Source: Lysobacteraceae bacterium
GTDB lineage: Bacteria; Pseudomonadota; Gammaproteobacteria; Xanthomonadales; Xanthomonadaceae
Length of the DNA stretch: 63,152 bases
Assembly (NCBI GenBank): GCA_031263725.1
Contig: JAISFF010000006.1
Location: forward strand, 1 to 63,152
Reading direction: 5' to 3'
Positions 16,296 to 26,237 of this stretch are shown in pieces. The position numbers and the translations under genes are program-made. A model generated the notes under the pieces. The model ran no database searches and was not told the DNA's origin. It was given only the letters and a program-made list of their open reading frames with translations. Position 1 is the stretch's first letter, and each line of letters opens with the position of its first letter.

Positions 16296-18104
16296 ATGTC
16301 ATCTGATCCGATGCGGTTCATCCGCAACTTCTCCATCATTGCTCACGTCGACCACGGCAAGTCGACCCTGGCCGACCGCATCATCCAGTTGTGCGGAGGC
16401 TTGACCACGCGCGAAATGGAAGCGCAGGTACTCGACTCCAATCCAATCGAGCGCGAGCGCGGCATCACGATCAAGGCACAGTCCGTGTCGCTACCCTACA
16501 GGGCGCAGGACGGCAATACCTACGAACTGAACTTCATCGACACGCCCGGGCACGTGGACTTCAGCTACGAGGTCAGTCGCTCGCTGGCGGCATGCGAAGG
16601 CGCGTTGCTGGTCGTGGATGCGGCCCAGGGCGTGGAGGCGCAATCGGTCGCCAACTGCTATACGGCGGTCGAACAGGGCCTGGAAGTGGTGCCGGTGCTG
16701 AACAAGATCGACCTGCCGACGGCCGACATCGAGCGCGCCAAGGAGGAGATCGAGGCGGTGATCGGCATCGATGCCAGCGAGGCGATCGCGGTCAGCGCCA
16801 AGACCGGTCTCAATGTCGAGCGGGTGCTGGAAGCGATCGTGCAGCGGATTCCGCCGCCGAAGCCGCGCGATACCGACCGGCTGCAGGCGCTGATCATCGA
16901 CTCGTGGTTCGACAATTATCTGGGCGTGGTCTCGCTGGTGCGGGTCATGCAGGGCGGGATCAGGTCCGGCGACAAGATCCTGGTGATGTCCACCGGTCGC
17001 ACCCATCAGATCGATCAGGTCGGCATTTTCACGCCCAAGCGCAAAGTGACCGAAAAGCTGGGCGCTGGCGAGGTGGGCTGGCTGACCGCGGCGATCAAGG
17101 ATGTGCACGGCGCGCCGGTCGGCGACACGCTGACCCTGGCCGCGAATCCCGCTCCGCATCCGCTGCCGGGTTTCCAGGAAATGCAGCCGCGCGTTTTTTC
17201 CGGCCTGTTTCCGGTGGATGCCGAGGATTATCCGGCGCTGCGCGATGCGCTGGAGAAACTGCGTCTCAACGATGCGGCGCTGCGCTTCGAGCCGGAAAGC
17301 TCGGAAGCGATGGGATTCGGATTCCGCTGCGGCTTCCTCGGCATGCTGCATATGGAGATCGTGCAGGAGCGCCTGGAGCGCGAGTACGACTTGGACCTGG
17401 TCTCGACCGCGCCGACGGTGGTCTACGAGATCCTCAGGACCGACGGCAGCATCCTTTCCCTGGACAATCCCGCCAAGCTGCCGCAGGGCAACCTGGTGGA
17501 CGATATCCGCGAGCCGATCATCCGCGCCAATATCCTGACGCCGCCGGATTACATCGGCAACGTGATCACCCTGTGCGAAGAGAAGCGCGGCAGCCAGATC
17601 GGCATCCATTACCTGGGCAGCCAGGTACAGATCAGCTACGAGCTGCCGATGGCGGAAGTCGTGCTGGACTTCTTCGACAGGCTGAAATCGGTTTCACGCG
17701 GCTATGCGTCGCTGGACTATCATTTCCTGCGGTTCCAGCCGGGGCCGTTCGTGCGCGTGGACGTGCTGATCAACGGCGACCGGGTCGATGCCCTGTCGAC
17801 CATCGTGCATCGCGCCCAGGCCGATCGTCGCGGGCGCGACCTGTGCGACAAGATGCGCGAGCTGATCCCGCGGCAGATGTTCGATGTCGCCATCCAGGCG
17901 GCGGTGGGTTCCCAGATCATCGCCCGCAGTACGGTCAAGGCGTTGCGCAAGAACGTGCTGGCCAAGTGCTACGGTGGCGACATCACCCGCAAGAAGAAGC
18001 TTCTGGAGAAACAGAAGGAAGGCAAGAAACGGATGAAGCAGGTGGGCCGCGTCGAGATTCCCCAGGAAGCGTTCCTTGCGGTGTTGCAAGTGGACAACAA
18101 GTGA
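16296..18104 (+). CDS. lepA: Elongation factor 4 (LepA)
   Basis: LepA is a translational GTPase that acts on the 30S/70S ribosome, mainly affecting initiation and assembly. The 602 residues have G1 [13 protein letters not shown], the switch region [11 protein letters not shown]3 DTPGHVDF and G4 NKIDLP, and the LepA-specific C-terminal domain with [20 protein letters not shown]. The start could be the ATG at 16296 or the one five codons later at 16311, which gives [14 protein letters not shown]. lepB follows after 67 bases. Confidence 0.97.
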   Translation: MSSDPMRFIRNFSIIAHVDHGKSTLADRIIQLCGGLTTREMEAQVLDSNPIERERGITIKAQSVSLPYRAQDGNTYELNFIDTPGHVDFSYEVSRSLAACEGALLVVDAAQGVEAQSVANCYTAVEQGLEVVPVLNKIDLPTADIERAKEEIEAVIGIDASEAIAVSAKTGLNVERVLEAIVQRIPPPKPRDTDRLQALIIDSWFDNYLGVVSLVRVMQGGIRSGDKILVMSTGRTHQIDQVGIFTPKRKVTEKLGAGEVGWLTAAIKDVHGAPVGDTLTLAANPAPHPLPGFQEMQPRVFSGLFPVDAEDYPALRDALEKLRLNDAALRFEPESSEAMGFGFRCGFLGMLHMEIVQERLEREYDLDLVSTAPTVVYEILRTDGSILSLDNPAKLPQGNLVDDIREPIIRANILTPPDYIGNVITLCEEKRGSQIGIHYLGSQVQISYELPMAEVVLDFFDRLKSVSRGYASLDYHFLRFQPGPFVRVDVLINGDRVDALSTIVHRAQADRRGRDLCDKMRELIPRQMFDVAIQAAVGSQIIARSTVKALRKNVLAKCYGGDITRKKKLLEKQKEGKKRMKQVGRVEIPQEAFLAVLQVDNK

Positions 18105-18130
18105 TCCCCCATCCGGTTTTGATCGAATAC

Positions 18131-18152
18131 CGGCACGGCCATGGCCGTGCCG
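18131..18152. repeat. 22-bp perfect palindrome between lepA and lepB
   Basis: CGGCACGGCC joins its reverse complement around the central ATG-containing core to make a perfect 22-base palindrome. As RNA it would form a stem of about 9 bp. No T-tract follows, so it is not a standard terminator; it could stabilise or partly attenuate the lepA-lepB message. Confidence 0.5.
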
Positions 18153-18171
18153 TGTCATCAGAGGACAGAGC

Positions 18172-18978
18172 ATGAAATGGTTTGAAACCGCCCTGGTCGT
18201 CGCGACCTTCGCCACCGGCATCATCTGGCTGCTGGACAAGCTGTTCTGGGCCAGGCGCCGTGCCGCCGAATCCGGGCTGATCGATGAAGAGCCGGTCATC
18301 GTCGATTACTCGCGCGCCTTCTTCCCGGTGCTTGCGCTGGTGCTGATCCTGCGCAGTTTCATCGCCGAGCCCTACAAGATTCCGTCCAGTTCGATGATGC
18401 CCAACCTGCTGGTGGGCGATTTCATCCTGGTCAACAAGTTCTCCTACGGCCTGCGGCTGCCGATCACCAATACCAAGGTCGTTCCGCTGGGCGAGCCCAG
18501 GCGCGGCGATGTCGTGGTGTTCAAGCCGCCGCACCGGCCCGACGAGAACTGGATCAAGCGCATCATCGGCCTGCCGGGCGACCGTATCGGCTTCCACGGC
18601 GACACGCTGTACATCAACGGCGAGCCGATGAGCTACCGGAAGATCGGCGATTACATCGGCCATGGTCCCGGCGCCGACATGACCGGCGCCTCGCTGCTGA
18701 CGGAGGATCTGCCGGGTCGTTCGCATACGGTGCTGGAATGGATCAACAATCCGCACCCGGGCGGCTGGGGCCAGGGCGACTGGGAAGTGCCGGCCGGGCA
18801 TTATTTCGTCATGGGCGACAACCGCGACAACAGCGAGGACAGCCGTTTCTGGACCCAGACCCATTTCCTGCCGGAGAGCGACCTGCGCGGCAAGGCGTTC
18901 CTGATCTGGCTCAATTGTCGCGGCTGGTTCTGCAAGGACGGGTTCGACGCATCGCGGATCGGTACCCGCATCGAGTAG
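18172..18978 (+). CDS. lepB: Signal peptidase I
   Basis: LepB removes signal peptides from exported proteins at the inner membrane. The 268-residue protein has two N-terminal membrane segments (about 5-22 and 50-64) flanking a short cytoplasmic loop, the nucleophile Ser74 in KIPSSSMMPNLLVGD and the general base Lys129 in ENWIKRIIGLPGDR, and the late motif GHYFVMGDNRDNSEDSRFW. All catalytic parts are intact. A decayed copy of the 3' part lies directly downstream. Confidence 0.97.
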   Translation: MKWFETALVVATFATGIIWLLDKLFWARRRAAESGLIDEEPVIVDYSRAFFPVLALVLILRSFIAEPYKIPSSSMMPNLLVGDFILVNKFSYGLRLPITNTKVVPLGEPRRGDVVVFKPPHRPDENWIKRIIGLPGDRIGFHGDTLYINGEPMSYRKIGDYIGHGPGADMTGASLLTEDLPGRSHTVLEWINNPHPGGWGQGDWEVPAGHYFVMGDNRDNSEDSRFWTQTHFLPESDLRGKAFLIWLNCRGWFCKDGFDASRIGTRIE

Positions 18979-19174
18979 TTTCCCGGTACTGGCACGGAGG
19001 GATGGCATGCGGCATCGTTGCGCGAAGTTGGACCTGGGGCGAAGCTCGGCGATTGGTCCGCGTCGCAAGCGAACGCTGCCGAGAGGCAGCGAGCGCGGTG
19101 CCGAGGGAAAACCGGCCGGGGCATTCCCGCCTGGTTCGGGAGCGGATCGGCGGTTCCTTCCCGGGGCCGCCGGG

Positions 19175-19372
19175 CCGGGGTGACTGGGGGATTCCGCCGG
19201 GACGCTATTTCGTTATGGGCGACAATCGCGATAATAGCTACGACAGCCGGTTCTGGACCGGCCCCTTTCTGCCGGAAGCGAAATCTGCGCGGCAAGGTGG
19301 TCTTGGTCTGGTCCGATCAAGGCGCGGTCCGGCCGGATCGCGCCGGGCCTTTGCGATCCGGTATTCGTAATC
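19175..19372 (+). pseudogene. Remnant of a second lepB (3' part, frameshifted)
   Basis: In one frame this region reads GDWGIPPGRYFVMGDNRDNS then YDSRFWTGPFLPEA, closely matching residues about 203-230 of the neighbouring LepB. The frame then shifts by one base at the AAA in GCGAAATCTG near 19280, and the next frame continues LRGKVVLVWSDQG, the expected end of a signal peptidase. Nothing before about 19175 resembles LepB, so the serine and lysine parts are gone. It is a decayed tandem paralogue: the match is imperfect (for example YDSRFW against EDSRFW), so it is not a recent duplication. Confidence 0.8.
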
Positions 19373-19404
19373 AAATGGTGGACAGTGAATCGAGGGGTAT
19401 AACC

Positions 19405-19791
19405 GTGAAACGCAATCAAAGCGGCATAAGCCTGTCAGGGTTTCTGGTGACACTGATCGTGTTGATTTTCGTCGTCTTCATCGGCATGAGGCTGTTTCCG
19501 ATCTATCAGAGCTATTTCGCCGTGCGTTCGGTGATGAAGGAAATGGCTGCGGAAGCTCGGAGCGGAAGCAGTTTGCAGCCCGCGCAGATGCAGGAGGAGT
19601 TTTTCCGGCGTCTTTACATCAACTATTCCGATGATGCGGTCAAGCGCGAGAACATTAAATTCCAGCAGCTCCCCAATGGCTGGCGGATGCAGGTGGACTA
19701 CGAGTCCCGGCGCACGTTGATCGGCAATCTCGATGTGGTCGGCAAATTCGATACCGCGGAAGATCTGATACGGGGATCGGGTGGCAATTAA
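19405..19791 (+). CDS. DUF4845 family protein, single-pass membrane protein
   Basis: The 128-residue protein starts [20 protein letters not shown], a pilin-like membrane helix at about residues 6-28, followed by a short exposed domain. The order lepB-DUF4845-rnc is conserved in Pseudomonas and Xanthomonas; the function is unknown. GTG 19405 has GAGGGG eight bases upstream and fits the family start; an ATG at 19375 would add ten residues from the lepB remnant. The end overlaps rnc by 11 bases. Confidence 0.85.
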   Translation: MKRNQSGISLSGFLVTLIVLIFVVFIGMRLFPIYQSYFAVRSVMKEMAAEARSGSSLQPAQMQEEFFRRLYINYSDDAVKRENIKFQQLPNGWRMQVDYESRRTLIGNLDVVGKFDTAEDLIRGSGGN

Positions 19792-20494
19792 GGGCAATTG
19801 CTGGCGCGATCGGTTCGGACAGCACGAGTTCTCCGGTCCGGATCTGCTCAAGCAGGCGTTGACGCATCGCAGCGCGGGTGCTCCGCATAACGAGCGACTG
19901 GAATTCCTGGGCGATGGCGTGGTGAATCTGCTGATCGCCGATGCGTTGTACCGGCGCTGGCCAAAAGCCGACGAGGGCGCGTTGACCCGCGCCCGCGCCG
20001 AGCTGGTCCGCGAAGCTTCGCTGGCGCGGATCGCAAGGGAGCTGCGGCTGGGCGATTGCCTGATCCTGGGTCCCGGAGAGATGAAATCCGGCGGGCATCG
20101 GCGCGATTCGATCCTCGCCGATGCGCTGGAGGCACTGGTCGCGGCCATCTATCTGGACGCGGGATACGCAACCTGCGGCCAGGTGGTGATGCGCTGGTTC
20201 GAGCAGGCGCTCGACGCGCTGCCGGTCGGGAAGGCGGGCAAGGATGCGAAAACGCGCCTGCAGGAATGGCTGCAGGCCCGGCAAAAGGCGCTGCCTCTCT
20301 ACACCTTGATTTCGGAAACCGGCGACGATCACGCCAAGCATTTCCAGGTGCGCTGCGAACTGGCCGAGCCGGAACTGTCCGCCGAAGGCGAAGGGCAGTC
20401 GCGGCGCCAGGCCGAGCAGCTCGCGGCCTCCGCCATTCTCGAACAATTGCAGTCCGTTCCATCTTCTCCATCTTCCGCGGAATCCGGCCAATGA
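19781..20494 (+). CDS. rnc: Ribonuclease III
   Basis: RNase III cuts double-stranded RNA and processes rRNA precursors. The 237-residue protein has the signature [18 protein letters not shown] and the second catalytic block [19 protein letters not shown], then a C-terminal double-stranded-RNA-binding domain from about residue 155 ([20 protein letters not shown]). The start is GTG 19781, overlapping DUF4845. The stop overlaps era in ATGA. Confidence 0.97.
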   Translation: MAIKGNCWRDRFGQHEFSGPDLLKQALTHRSAGAPHNERLEFLGDGVVNLLIADALYRRWPKADEGALTRARAELVREASLARIARELRLGDCLILGPGEMKSGGHRRDSILADALEALVAAIYLDAGYATCGQVVMRWFEQALDALPVGKAGKDAKTRLQEWLQARQKALPLYTLISETGDDHAKHFQVRCELAEPELSAEGEGQSRRQAEQLAASAILEQLQSVPSSPSSAESGQ

Positions 20495-21411
20495 CTGCTT
20501 CCGATACCGGAAACACCCCGCATTCCGGCACCGTCGCGGTCATCGGGCGGCCGAATGTCGGCAAATCGACCTTGGTCAATGCACTGGTCGGGGCCAAGGT
20601 CAGCATCGTTTCGAACCGGCCGCAGACCACGCGCCATCGACTGCTGGGGATCGCGACCTTCCCCGGTGGCCAGATCATGCTGGTGGATACGCCGGGATTG
20701 CACCGGATGCAGGGCAAGCTGTCCTCGTCGGCTATCAACAAGGTCATGAACCGGGCGGCGCGCGATGCGCTGGAAGGCATCGATGCCGGGTTGCTGGTCA
20801 TCGAGGCCGGACGCTGGGAGGACGAGGATACGCTGGCCTGTGAAACCCTGCGCAAGGCGGAGGTTCCGGTGGTATTGGTGGTCAACAAGGTCGATCAGCT
20901 CAAAGACAAGACCGCGTTGCTGCCGTTCCTGCAAACTGCCAGTGAAGGCCGCGATTTCGTCAGCATCCATCCGGTGTCGGCGCTCAAGCGCAAGGGGCTT
21001 GAAGCGCTGACCGAGGATCTGCTGAGGTTGTTGCCGGAAGCCGCTCCGCGCTATGGCGAGGATGAAATCACCGATCGCAGCCAGCGCTTCCTGGCGGGCG
21101 AGCTGTTGCGCGAGCAATTGATGCGGCAACTGGGCGCGGAGCTGCCTTATGCGACCACGGTGCAGATCGAAAGCTTCGTCGAGGACGGCGAGCTGTTGCG
21201 CATCGGTGCCATGATCTGGGTCGAACGCGAAAGCCAGAAAGCCATCGTGATCGGCAAGGGCGGGATACGACTGAAGGCAATCGGCGCCAAGGCGCGAATC
21301 CAGATGGAGCGTCTGTTCGGAGCCAAGGTGTTCCTGGAAACCTGGGTCCGGGTACGCGAAGGATGGTCCGATGACGAAGCCGCGCTGAGAGCGTTCGGTT
21401 ATGGCGATTGA
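20491..21411 (+). CDS. era: GTPase Era
   Basis: Era binds the 3' end of 16S rRNA and helps 30S maturation. The 306-residue protein has G1 [10 protein letters not shown], the switch around [15 protein letters not shown]3 DTPGLH and G4 NKVD, then a KH domain with [15 protein letters not shown]. It is translationally coupled to rnc. A gene remnant begins immediately after its stop. Confidence 0.97.
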   Translation: MTASDTGNTPHSGTVAVIGRPNVGKSTLVNALVGAKVSIVSNRPQTTRHRLLGIATFPGGQIMLVDTPGLHRMQGKLSSSAINKVMNRAARDALEGIDAGLLVIEAGRWEDEDTLACETLRKAEVPVVLVVNKVDQLKDKTALLPFLQTASEGRDFVSIHPVSALKRKGLEALTEDLLRLLPEAAPRYGEDEITDRSQRFLAGELLREQLMRQLGAELPYATTVQIESFVEDGELLRIGAMIWVERESQKAIVIGKGGIRLKAIGAKARIQMERLFGAKVFLETWVRVREGWSDDEAALRAFGYGD

Positions 21412-21728
21412 GCAATCGATCGGAAGCGTTTCTCTCGATCGACTGCGGCGCGAAGGTGGTCTTCGATGGCCCGGAAAACATTGCCGTTTACGCATCGTCG
21501 CCCTGGGCCGAACGCGGTTTCTGCAGGCAGTGCGGCACGCATCTGTTCTATCGGCTCACGGGCCATGGCCAGCATTTCATCCCGGCCGGCGTATTCGATG
21601 ACATCCCGGGCGTAACCTTCGAGCACCAGATTTTCATCGATCGCAAGCCGCCGTACTACGAGTTCGCCAACGGCACGCAAAACCTTACCGAAGCCGATGT
21701 CCAGGCGCTCCACGCCGACGAAGGTTGA
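21412..21728 (+). pseudogene. 5'-truncated GFA/CENP-V family gene
   Basis: The open frame that runs out of era's last bases reads FLSIDCGAKVVFDGPENIAV, then SSPWAERGFCRQCGTHLFYR, then EHQIFIDRKPPYYEFANGTQ. This is the second half of the glutathione-dependent formaldehyde-activating (Gfa) family, with the second zinc pair CRQC. The first half, holding the CxC and CxxC zinc ligands (roughly 50 residues), is missing and no start codon or ribosome binding site is present. The remaining part has no internal stop, so the loss looks like a single deletion next to era. Confidence 0.75.
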
Positions 21729-21810
21729 GCTGCGGGATCTGCGTGGCGGACATGGGCGATGAAGTGTCCGGTCCGGATATCATGGCGGTGATGAGTCCGG
21801 TCTCCACGGT

Positions 21811-22542
21811 ATGCGCCTAATCGCCGAGTTCGCTTTCGTTCTGCACGCACGGCCCTGGCGCGAAACCAGTCTGCTGGTCGAGATACTGAGCGCGCATCAT
21901 GGCCGCATCGGCTTGATCGCGCGCGGCGCGCAGACGCCGAAGCGGCACCCCATGCGCGCCGCGTTGCAGCCGTTGCAGTCGATCCGTTTCGATGCCGGAA
22001 TCCATGGCGATCTCGGCCAACTGCATGCGGTGGAAGCCGTGGATGCCGCCCCGCGACTGAGCGGCGCGGCGATACTGTCCGGCTTCTATCTCAACGAGCT
22101 GACACTGCGGATGACGCCGCGCCTGGACCCGCTGCCGCAGCTCTACGCTGCCTATGCGCGGACCAGGGCATTGCTGGCCTGGCCCGAGCTGCTGGCCTGG
22201 ACGCTGCGCCGCTACGAACGCGACCTGCTGGATGCGTTGGGGATCGGATTCGAATGGCAGCGCGATGGCGAAGGGTTGCCGATCGATCCCGCCGCGCGCT
22301 ATCTGCTCGATCCGGAATACGGGGCACGGCGGCAGTTCAACGACGCCGATGGCGGTAGCCGGCGCATGGCGGCCACCGGGGCCGGATTGCTCGCGCTGGC
22401 CGCCGATCGGATGCCGGAACCGGAGGATCTGGCCAGCCTGCGCCTGCCCATGCGTTGGGTGCTGGCGCAGCATCTGGGCAGCAAAGGGCTGAAATCCTGG
22501 GAAATCCTGGGCGATTTCGGAAAACTCGGCGACGGGACCTGA
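21811..22542 (+). CDS. recO: DNA repair protein RecO
   Basis: RecO works with RecR to load RecA on gapped DNA. The 243-residue protein begins with the OB-fold pattern AEFAFVLHARPWRETSLLVE and HHGRIGLIARGAQTPK, followed by a helical domain with GFYLNELTLRM and RRYERDLLDALG. It follows era as in most Gammaproteobacteria. pdxJ, its frequent next neighbour, is absent. Confidence 0.94.
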   Translation: MRLIAEFAFVLHARPWRETSLLVEILSAHHGRIGLIARGAQTPKRHPMRAALQPLQSIRFDAGIHGDLGQLHAVEAVDAAPRLSGAAILSGFYLNELTLRMTPRLDPLPQLYAAYARTRALLAWPELLAWTLRRYERDLLDALGIGFEWQRDGEGLPIDPAARYLLDPEYGARRQFNDADGGSRRMAATGAGLLALAADRMPEPEDLASLRLPMRWVLAQHLGSKGLKSWEILGDFGKLGDGT

Positions 22543-22732
22543 AAGCGGCCGGCCGTGCGCGAAGGCCATGTGGCCGGCCGAAGAAACACCGCTACGCGTG
22601 GAGCGCTGGCCCAAAAGAGCGGGAAATCGAAAAGCGGACCGCCGCGAAATGCAAGACATGGGAACGGCGATGGCTTCCCTTGCCATTTACGGATGAATCG
22701 TTCCTATTCCATCCACCTGTTTTCGTGGTTGC

Positions 22733-23074
22733 GAAGTAGAGCCGTGGCTGCGGGACCTTGCGCGCCTGCGTATCGAATTGATGCCCACATACCGGGGGCA
22801 GGGCACCGGACATCTGTTTTTCGATTACCGCGGGCAGCATGCGCGGTCGCTGGGGCGGTTCCGCTGGACGGCTTTCTGTTCGCTGGAGCGTTCCGGCACG
22901 GATCCACGCAAGCCGGCCGACGCGCGATCGCAGGAGGCCTTCTGGACCCGGCGCGGATATGCGCCCGAGCCCGGTCCGACGATGCGGCTGCGCTGGAACG
23001 AAGCGGAAAGGACGGCGGTCGGCCACAAGCTCGCTTTCTGGCTGTGCGACTGGGAATCCATGCCGTCGTCCTGA
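22733..23074 (+). pseudogene. GNAT acetyltransferase with internal deletion
   Basis: One frame reads EVEPWLRDLARLRIEL and passes directly into MPTYRGQGTGHLFFDYRGQH and RFRWTAFCSLERS, ending FWTRRGYAPEPGPTMRLRW and KLAFWLCDWESMPSS. The first piece resembles the start of a xanthomonad GNAT family (DLARLRI) and the second the acetyl-CoA loop and C-terminus (YRGQGTGH). The stretch that should lie between them, roughly 90 residues, is missing, and the true start is lost behind a stop codon near 22693. The rest of 22543-22732 shows only a GC-rich inverted repeat (about 22548-22584) and no gene. Confidence 0.65.
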
Positions 23075-23122
23075 GTACGATGGATGCGGGCAGCCGGAGC
23101 GCGGATCACGCTTGCCGGCGCT

Positions 23123-23659
23123 TCAGAACGGAGCAGGGAAGAGCAGGCAGGACAGCAGCCCCAGTCCCGCGCCGATCAGGGTCGCGGCCAGCACATCGCT
23201 CGGATAATGCAGGCCCAGGACTACCCGGGAGATCGCGACGGACACGGTGAACGGCACCAGCAGCAGCGCGAGCCAGGGATGGTGCGCCAGTGCGACCACA
23301 CTGAAGGAAACCGCATGCATGGTGTGGCCGGAAGGGAAGCTGTATTCGTCCAAAGGCGGCACCCAGGCGCGGATGCGCCGATCCGCCGCGAACGGACGCG
23401 GCCTGCGCGTGCAGCGCTTGAGCAGCTTGTACAGTGTCAGTGTGGCGATTCCGGTCAGAAACATCCGCGATGCGGTCGCCAGTCCCTTGTGTGCGCCGAA
23501 CAGCAGCAGCGCGATCATCAGTGCATACCAGAAAACGCCGTCGCCCAGGCGGCTGATCGCGGAGAAGTAGCGCCTCGGCCAGAGATGGGCGCAGATCCGG
23601 TTGGCGCGGAGACACCAGGCGTGTTCTCTGTGCAATGTCCTACGCGATGAGGCGAGCAT
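23123..23659 (-). CDS. PAP2-family membrane phosphatase
   Basis: The 178-residue protein has the three acid-phosphatase motifs: KLLKRCTRRPRP, EYSFPSGHTMHA and SRVVLGLHYPSD. It also has four or five membrane helices. PAP2 enzymes dephosphorylate lipid phosphates such as phosphatidic acid or undecaprenyl diphosphate at the periplasmic face. The ATG at 23659 is preferred; an open frame extends 60 codons further into the glycosyltransferase gene. The two genes overlap by 20 bases, so they are co-translated and may serve one glycolipid step. Confidence 0.85.
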   Translation of the reverse strand: MLASSRRTLHREHAWCLRANRICAHLWPRRYFSAISRLGDGVFWYALMIALLLFGAHKGLATASRMFLTGIATLTLYKLLKRCTRRPRPFAADRRIRAWVPPLDEYSFPSGHTMHAVSFSVVALAHHPWLALLLVPFTVSVAISRVVLGLHYPSDVLAATLIGAGLGLLSCLLFPAPF

Positions 23660-24776
23660 CGCATGTTCTTCCGGCGATAGCGGCCAGCAGCGCATCGAAT
23701 TGGGCCACGATGCGCTCCGGCCGCAGCGCGCGGAGCGCATCCGGCGCGGCACGCGCCATGGCCGTGCGCCTGGCGTCGTCCAGCGCCAGATCGACAGCGG
23801 CCTGAATGAATTCCTTTTCGCCCAGTACGCAGGCCCCATGGACTCCGTCGCGGAGGTGCTCGTGGGCGGCGCCGTGATCGAACGCGACGGTGGGCACGCC
23901 GCTGGCCATGGCTTCCAGGGTCACATTGCCGAAGGTCTCGCTGCGGCTCGGGAACAGGAACAGATCGCCGCTGGCGAAGTGGTGCGACAGGGAAGGGCCG
24001 CGATGGATGCCGCAGAAAATGAAGTCCGGGTTTTCTCGTTGCAGGGCCTGCCGCAGAGGGCCGTCGCCGACCCAGATGAAGCGCGCATCCGGGCGCATCC
24101 GGTGCAGTGCCCGGAACGCGGCGACCGCCAGGTCGAGATTCTTTTCCGCGGCGATGCGGCCGACATGGATCACCGCGAGATCCGACGGCTCCAAGCCCCA
24201 GCGGGCGCGCAACGAAGGATCGCGATGCCGCGGCGAGAATGCGTCGCTGTCGATGCCGCGCGGAAGATGCAGGACATGGCGGAACCCGTTGGCCTGCAGG
24301 AAGCGCATCAGTTCCTGCGTCGGCACCAGTGTCGCCGCCGCGCGATTGTGAAAATGCCGCATCCAGCGCAACGCGGTCGCGCGCAGCACGCTCAGGCCGT
24401 AATCGCGCATGTATTCGTCGAAACGGGTATGCAGGCCGGTCAGCACCGGAATTCCCAGGCCCGAGGCGGCGCGCTGCGCGGCCCAGCCCAGCGGGCCTTC
24501 CGTGGCCACATAGATGACATCCGGCCGCCTGTCGCGCCAGTGCCGCGACAGGCGGCCAGTGACGGGGAGGCCGAATTTGAGGCCGGGATAGCGCGGCAGC
24601 GCCGCGCCGGGAACCAGCAGTCCGTCGTTCGGCTCGCGGTCGCCGCCATGCTGGCGGGGACGGACCAGCGATACCGAATGGCCACGGGTACGTAGGCCGC
24701 ATTCCAGACTTTCCACGGTCAGCGCCACTCCGTTGACTTCCGGCGGGTAGGTCTCGGTGACGATGGCATAGCGCAT
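23640..24776 (-). CDS. GT4-family glycosyltransferase
   Basis: The 378-residue protein starts MRYAIVTETYPPEVNGVALT, typical of GT-B fold retaining transferases, and has VIHVGRIAAEKNLDLAVAAF in the nucleotide-sugar domain and the EX7E motif SETFGNVTLEAMASGVPTV. It likely moves a sugar from a nucleotide donor to a lipid or glycan; the MgtA/PimB-type glycolipid mannosyl- and glucosyltransferases share this layout. The partner PAP2 phosphatase follows with an overlap. The start at 24776 fits the family; an upstream extension of 15 codons is Arg-rich. Confidence 0.88.
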   Translation of the reverse strand: MRYAIVTETYPPEVNGVALTVESLECGLRTRGHSVSLVRPRQHGGDREPNDGLLVPGAALPRYPGLKFGLPVTGRLSRHWRDRRPDVIYVATEGPLGWAAQRAASGLGIPVLTGLHTRFDEYMRDYGLSVLRATALRWMRHFHNRAAATLVPTQELMRFLQANGFRHVLHLPRGIDSDAFSPRHRDPSLRARWGLEPSDLAVIHVGRIAAEKNLDLAVAAFRALHRMRPDARFIWVGDGPLRQALQRENPDFIFCGIHRGPSLSHHFASGDLFLFPSRSETFGNVTLEAMASGVPTVAFDHGAAHEHLRDGVHGACVLGEKEFIQAAVDLALDDARRTAMARAAPDALRALRPERIVAQFDALLAAIAGRTCDARLIA

Positions 24777-24881
24777 GCGGGTTCTCCCGGTTTCGCGCAG
24801 CATGGCGCTGTGCCATGTCACCGGGATGACGGCGCGGTGACGGGAATGTGACGGATGGCGCCGGAAGTGCGCGGCCCGGCT

Positions 24882-26237
24882 TCAGTCGCTGCCGGCAGCG
24901 GATGCCGCGGTGACGACCAACTCGACCGCGCCGTCGCGCACTCGCCCGCGCAGCCGGTCGCCGGCTGTGACCTGGTGTACGGAATGGATCACGGTGCCGT
25001 TGTCGGTGCGAGTGAGGATGGCATAGCCGCGCGCGACCGTGGCCAGCGGGCTGACCGCTTCGAGGGCGCGCGCCAAAGCCTGCAACGCCGATTGGCGGTT
25101 TTGCAGGATCCGCGTCATCGCGGTGCGTAGTACCGGGCCGGCGCGTTCCAGCCGTTCGTGCGCGGAGCGCAGTTTTTCGCGTGGCTGCGCGGAACGCAGG
25201 ATCAGGCCGGCCCGATCCACGCGCACATGCCGTTGCCGCATCTGCTCGCGCCATGCCGCATGCAGCCTGCGGCCGGCTTCCTCCTGCCGCTGACGCAGCC
25301 ACTGCAAGCGCGCCTGCGGCCGTTGCGCGCGCAGGCGCAAAGCCGCGCGATCGCTGCGTTGCATCCACTGGCGCAGCAGGTGCTGGAAACGATCCTGCAG
25401 GTGCTGCCGATCGGTTTGCAGACGTTTTGCCAGGTCGCGCCGATCCGGCGTCAGCAGTTCGGCGGCGACCGATGGCGTCGGCGCGCGCAGGTCGGCGGCG
25501 AAATCCGCCAGCGTGAAATCGGTTTCGTGCCCGACCGCCGACACCACCGGCGTCGATGCGGCGGCGATCGCCCGCGCCAGGGCTTCATCGTTGAATGCCC
25601 ACAGATCCTCCAGCGAACCGCCGCCGCGTGCGAGCAGGATGGCGTCGTAGCGGCCGCCGGCGTCGGCGCGCCGCAACAGCGAGACGATCTGTGCCGCCGC
25701 GGTTTCTCCCTGTACCAGCGTCGGCAGGACTTCGACCTCCAGCAACGGAAAGCGCCGGGTCAACACGCTCAGGATGTCGCGGATGACCGCGCCGGTGGGC
25801 GAGGTGATGACGGCCAGCCGGCGCGGCCAGGCTGGCAGCGCGCGTTTGCGTTCGGCGTCGAACAACCCTTCCGCCGTCAGGCGTGCTTTCAGTTCCTCGT
25901 AGGCGCGGCGCAGCGCGCCTTCGCCGGCTTCCTCCAGATGGTCCAGCACCAGTTGATAATCGCCGCGCGCCTCGTACAGCGTCAGCCGTCCGCGCGCCAG
26001 TACCTTCAGCCCTTCGCGCGGGACGAAGCGCAGCCATTGGCTCTTGAGCCTGAACATCGCGCAGCGCACCTGCGCGCGCGCATCCTTCAGGGTGAAATAC
26101 AGGTGTCCGGACGAAGGCCGGGTGATGTTGCCCAACTCGCCTTCCACCCAGACCAGCGGAAAGCTGTCTTCGAGCAGATTGCGCGCCAGCGTATTGAGCT
26201 GGCCGGGAGTGAGGACTGCGCCGGGATCGATGCTCAT
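24882..26237 (-). CDS. xseA: Exodeoxyribonuclease VII large subunit
   Basis: XseA is the catalytic subunit of a single-strand-specific exonuclease. The 451-residue protein has an OB-fold ([20 protein letters not shown]), the catalytic core with [32 protein letters not shown] and [20 protein letters not shown], and a long coiled coil at about 280-390 that binds the small subunit. The small subunit gene xseB is not in this window. The start overlaps the queG stop in ATGA. Confidence 0.96.
   Translation of the reverse strand: MSIDPGAVLTPGQLNTLARNLLEDSFPLVWVEGELGNITRPSSGHLYFTLKDARAQVRCAMFRLKSQWLRFVPREGLKVLARGRLTLYEARGDYQLVLDHLEEAGEGALRRAYEELKARLTAEGLFDAERKRALPAWPRRLAVITSPTGAVIRDILSVLTRRFPLLEVEVLPTLVQGETAAAQIVSLLRRADAGGRYDAILLARGGGSLEDLWAFNDEALARAIAAASTPVVSAVGHETDFTLADFAADLRAPTPSVAAELLTPDRRDLAKRLQTDRQHLQDRFQHLLRQWMQRSDRAALRLRAQRPQARLQWLRQRQEEAGRRLHAAWREQMRQRHVRVDRAGLILRSAQPREKLRSAHERLERAGPVLRTAMTRILQNRQSALQALARALEAVSPLATVARGYAILTRTDNGTVIHSVHQVTAGDRLRGRVRDGAVELVVTAASAAGSD

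Noticed and set aside
22548-22584. GGCCGGCC inverted repeat as a recO terminator
   Set aside because: The loop is long and no T-tract follows on either strand.
23660-23839. 60-codon upstream extension of the PAP2 gene
   Set aside because: It is the antisense-like shadow of the glycosyltransferase C-terminus in another frame; the ATG at 23659 gives a normal PAP2 length.
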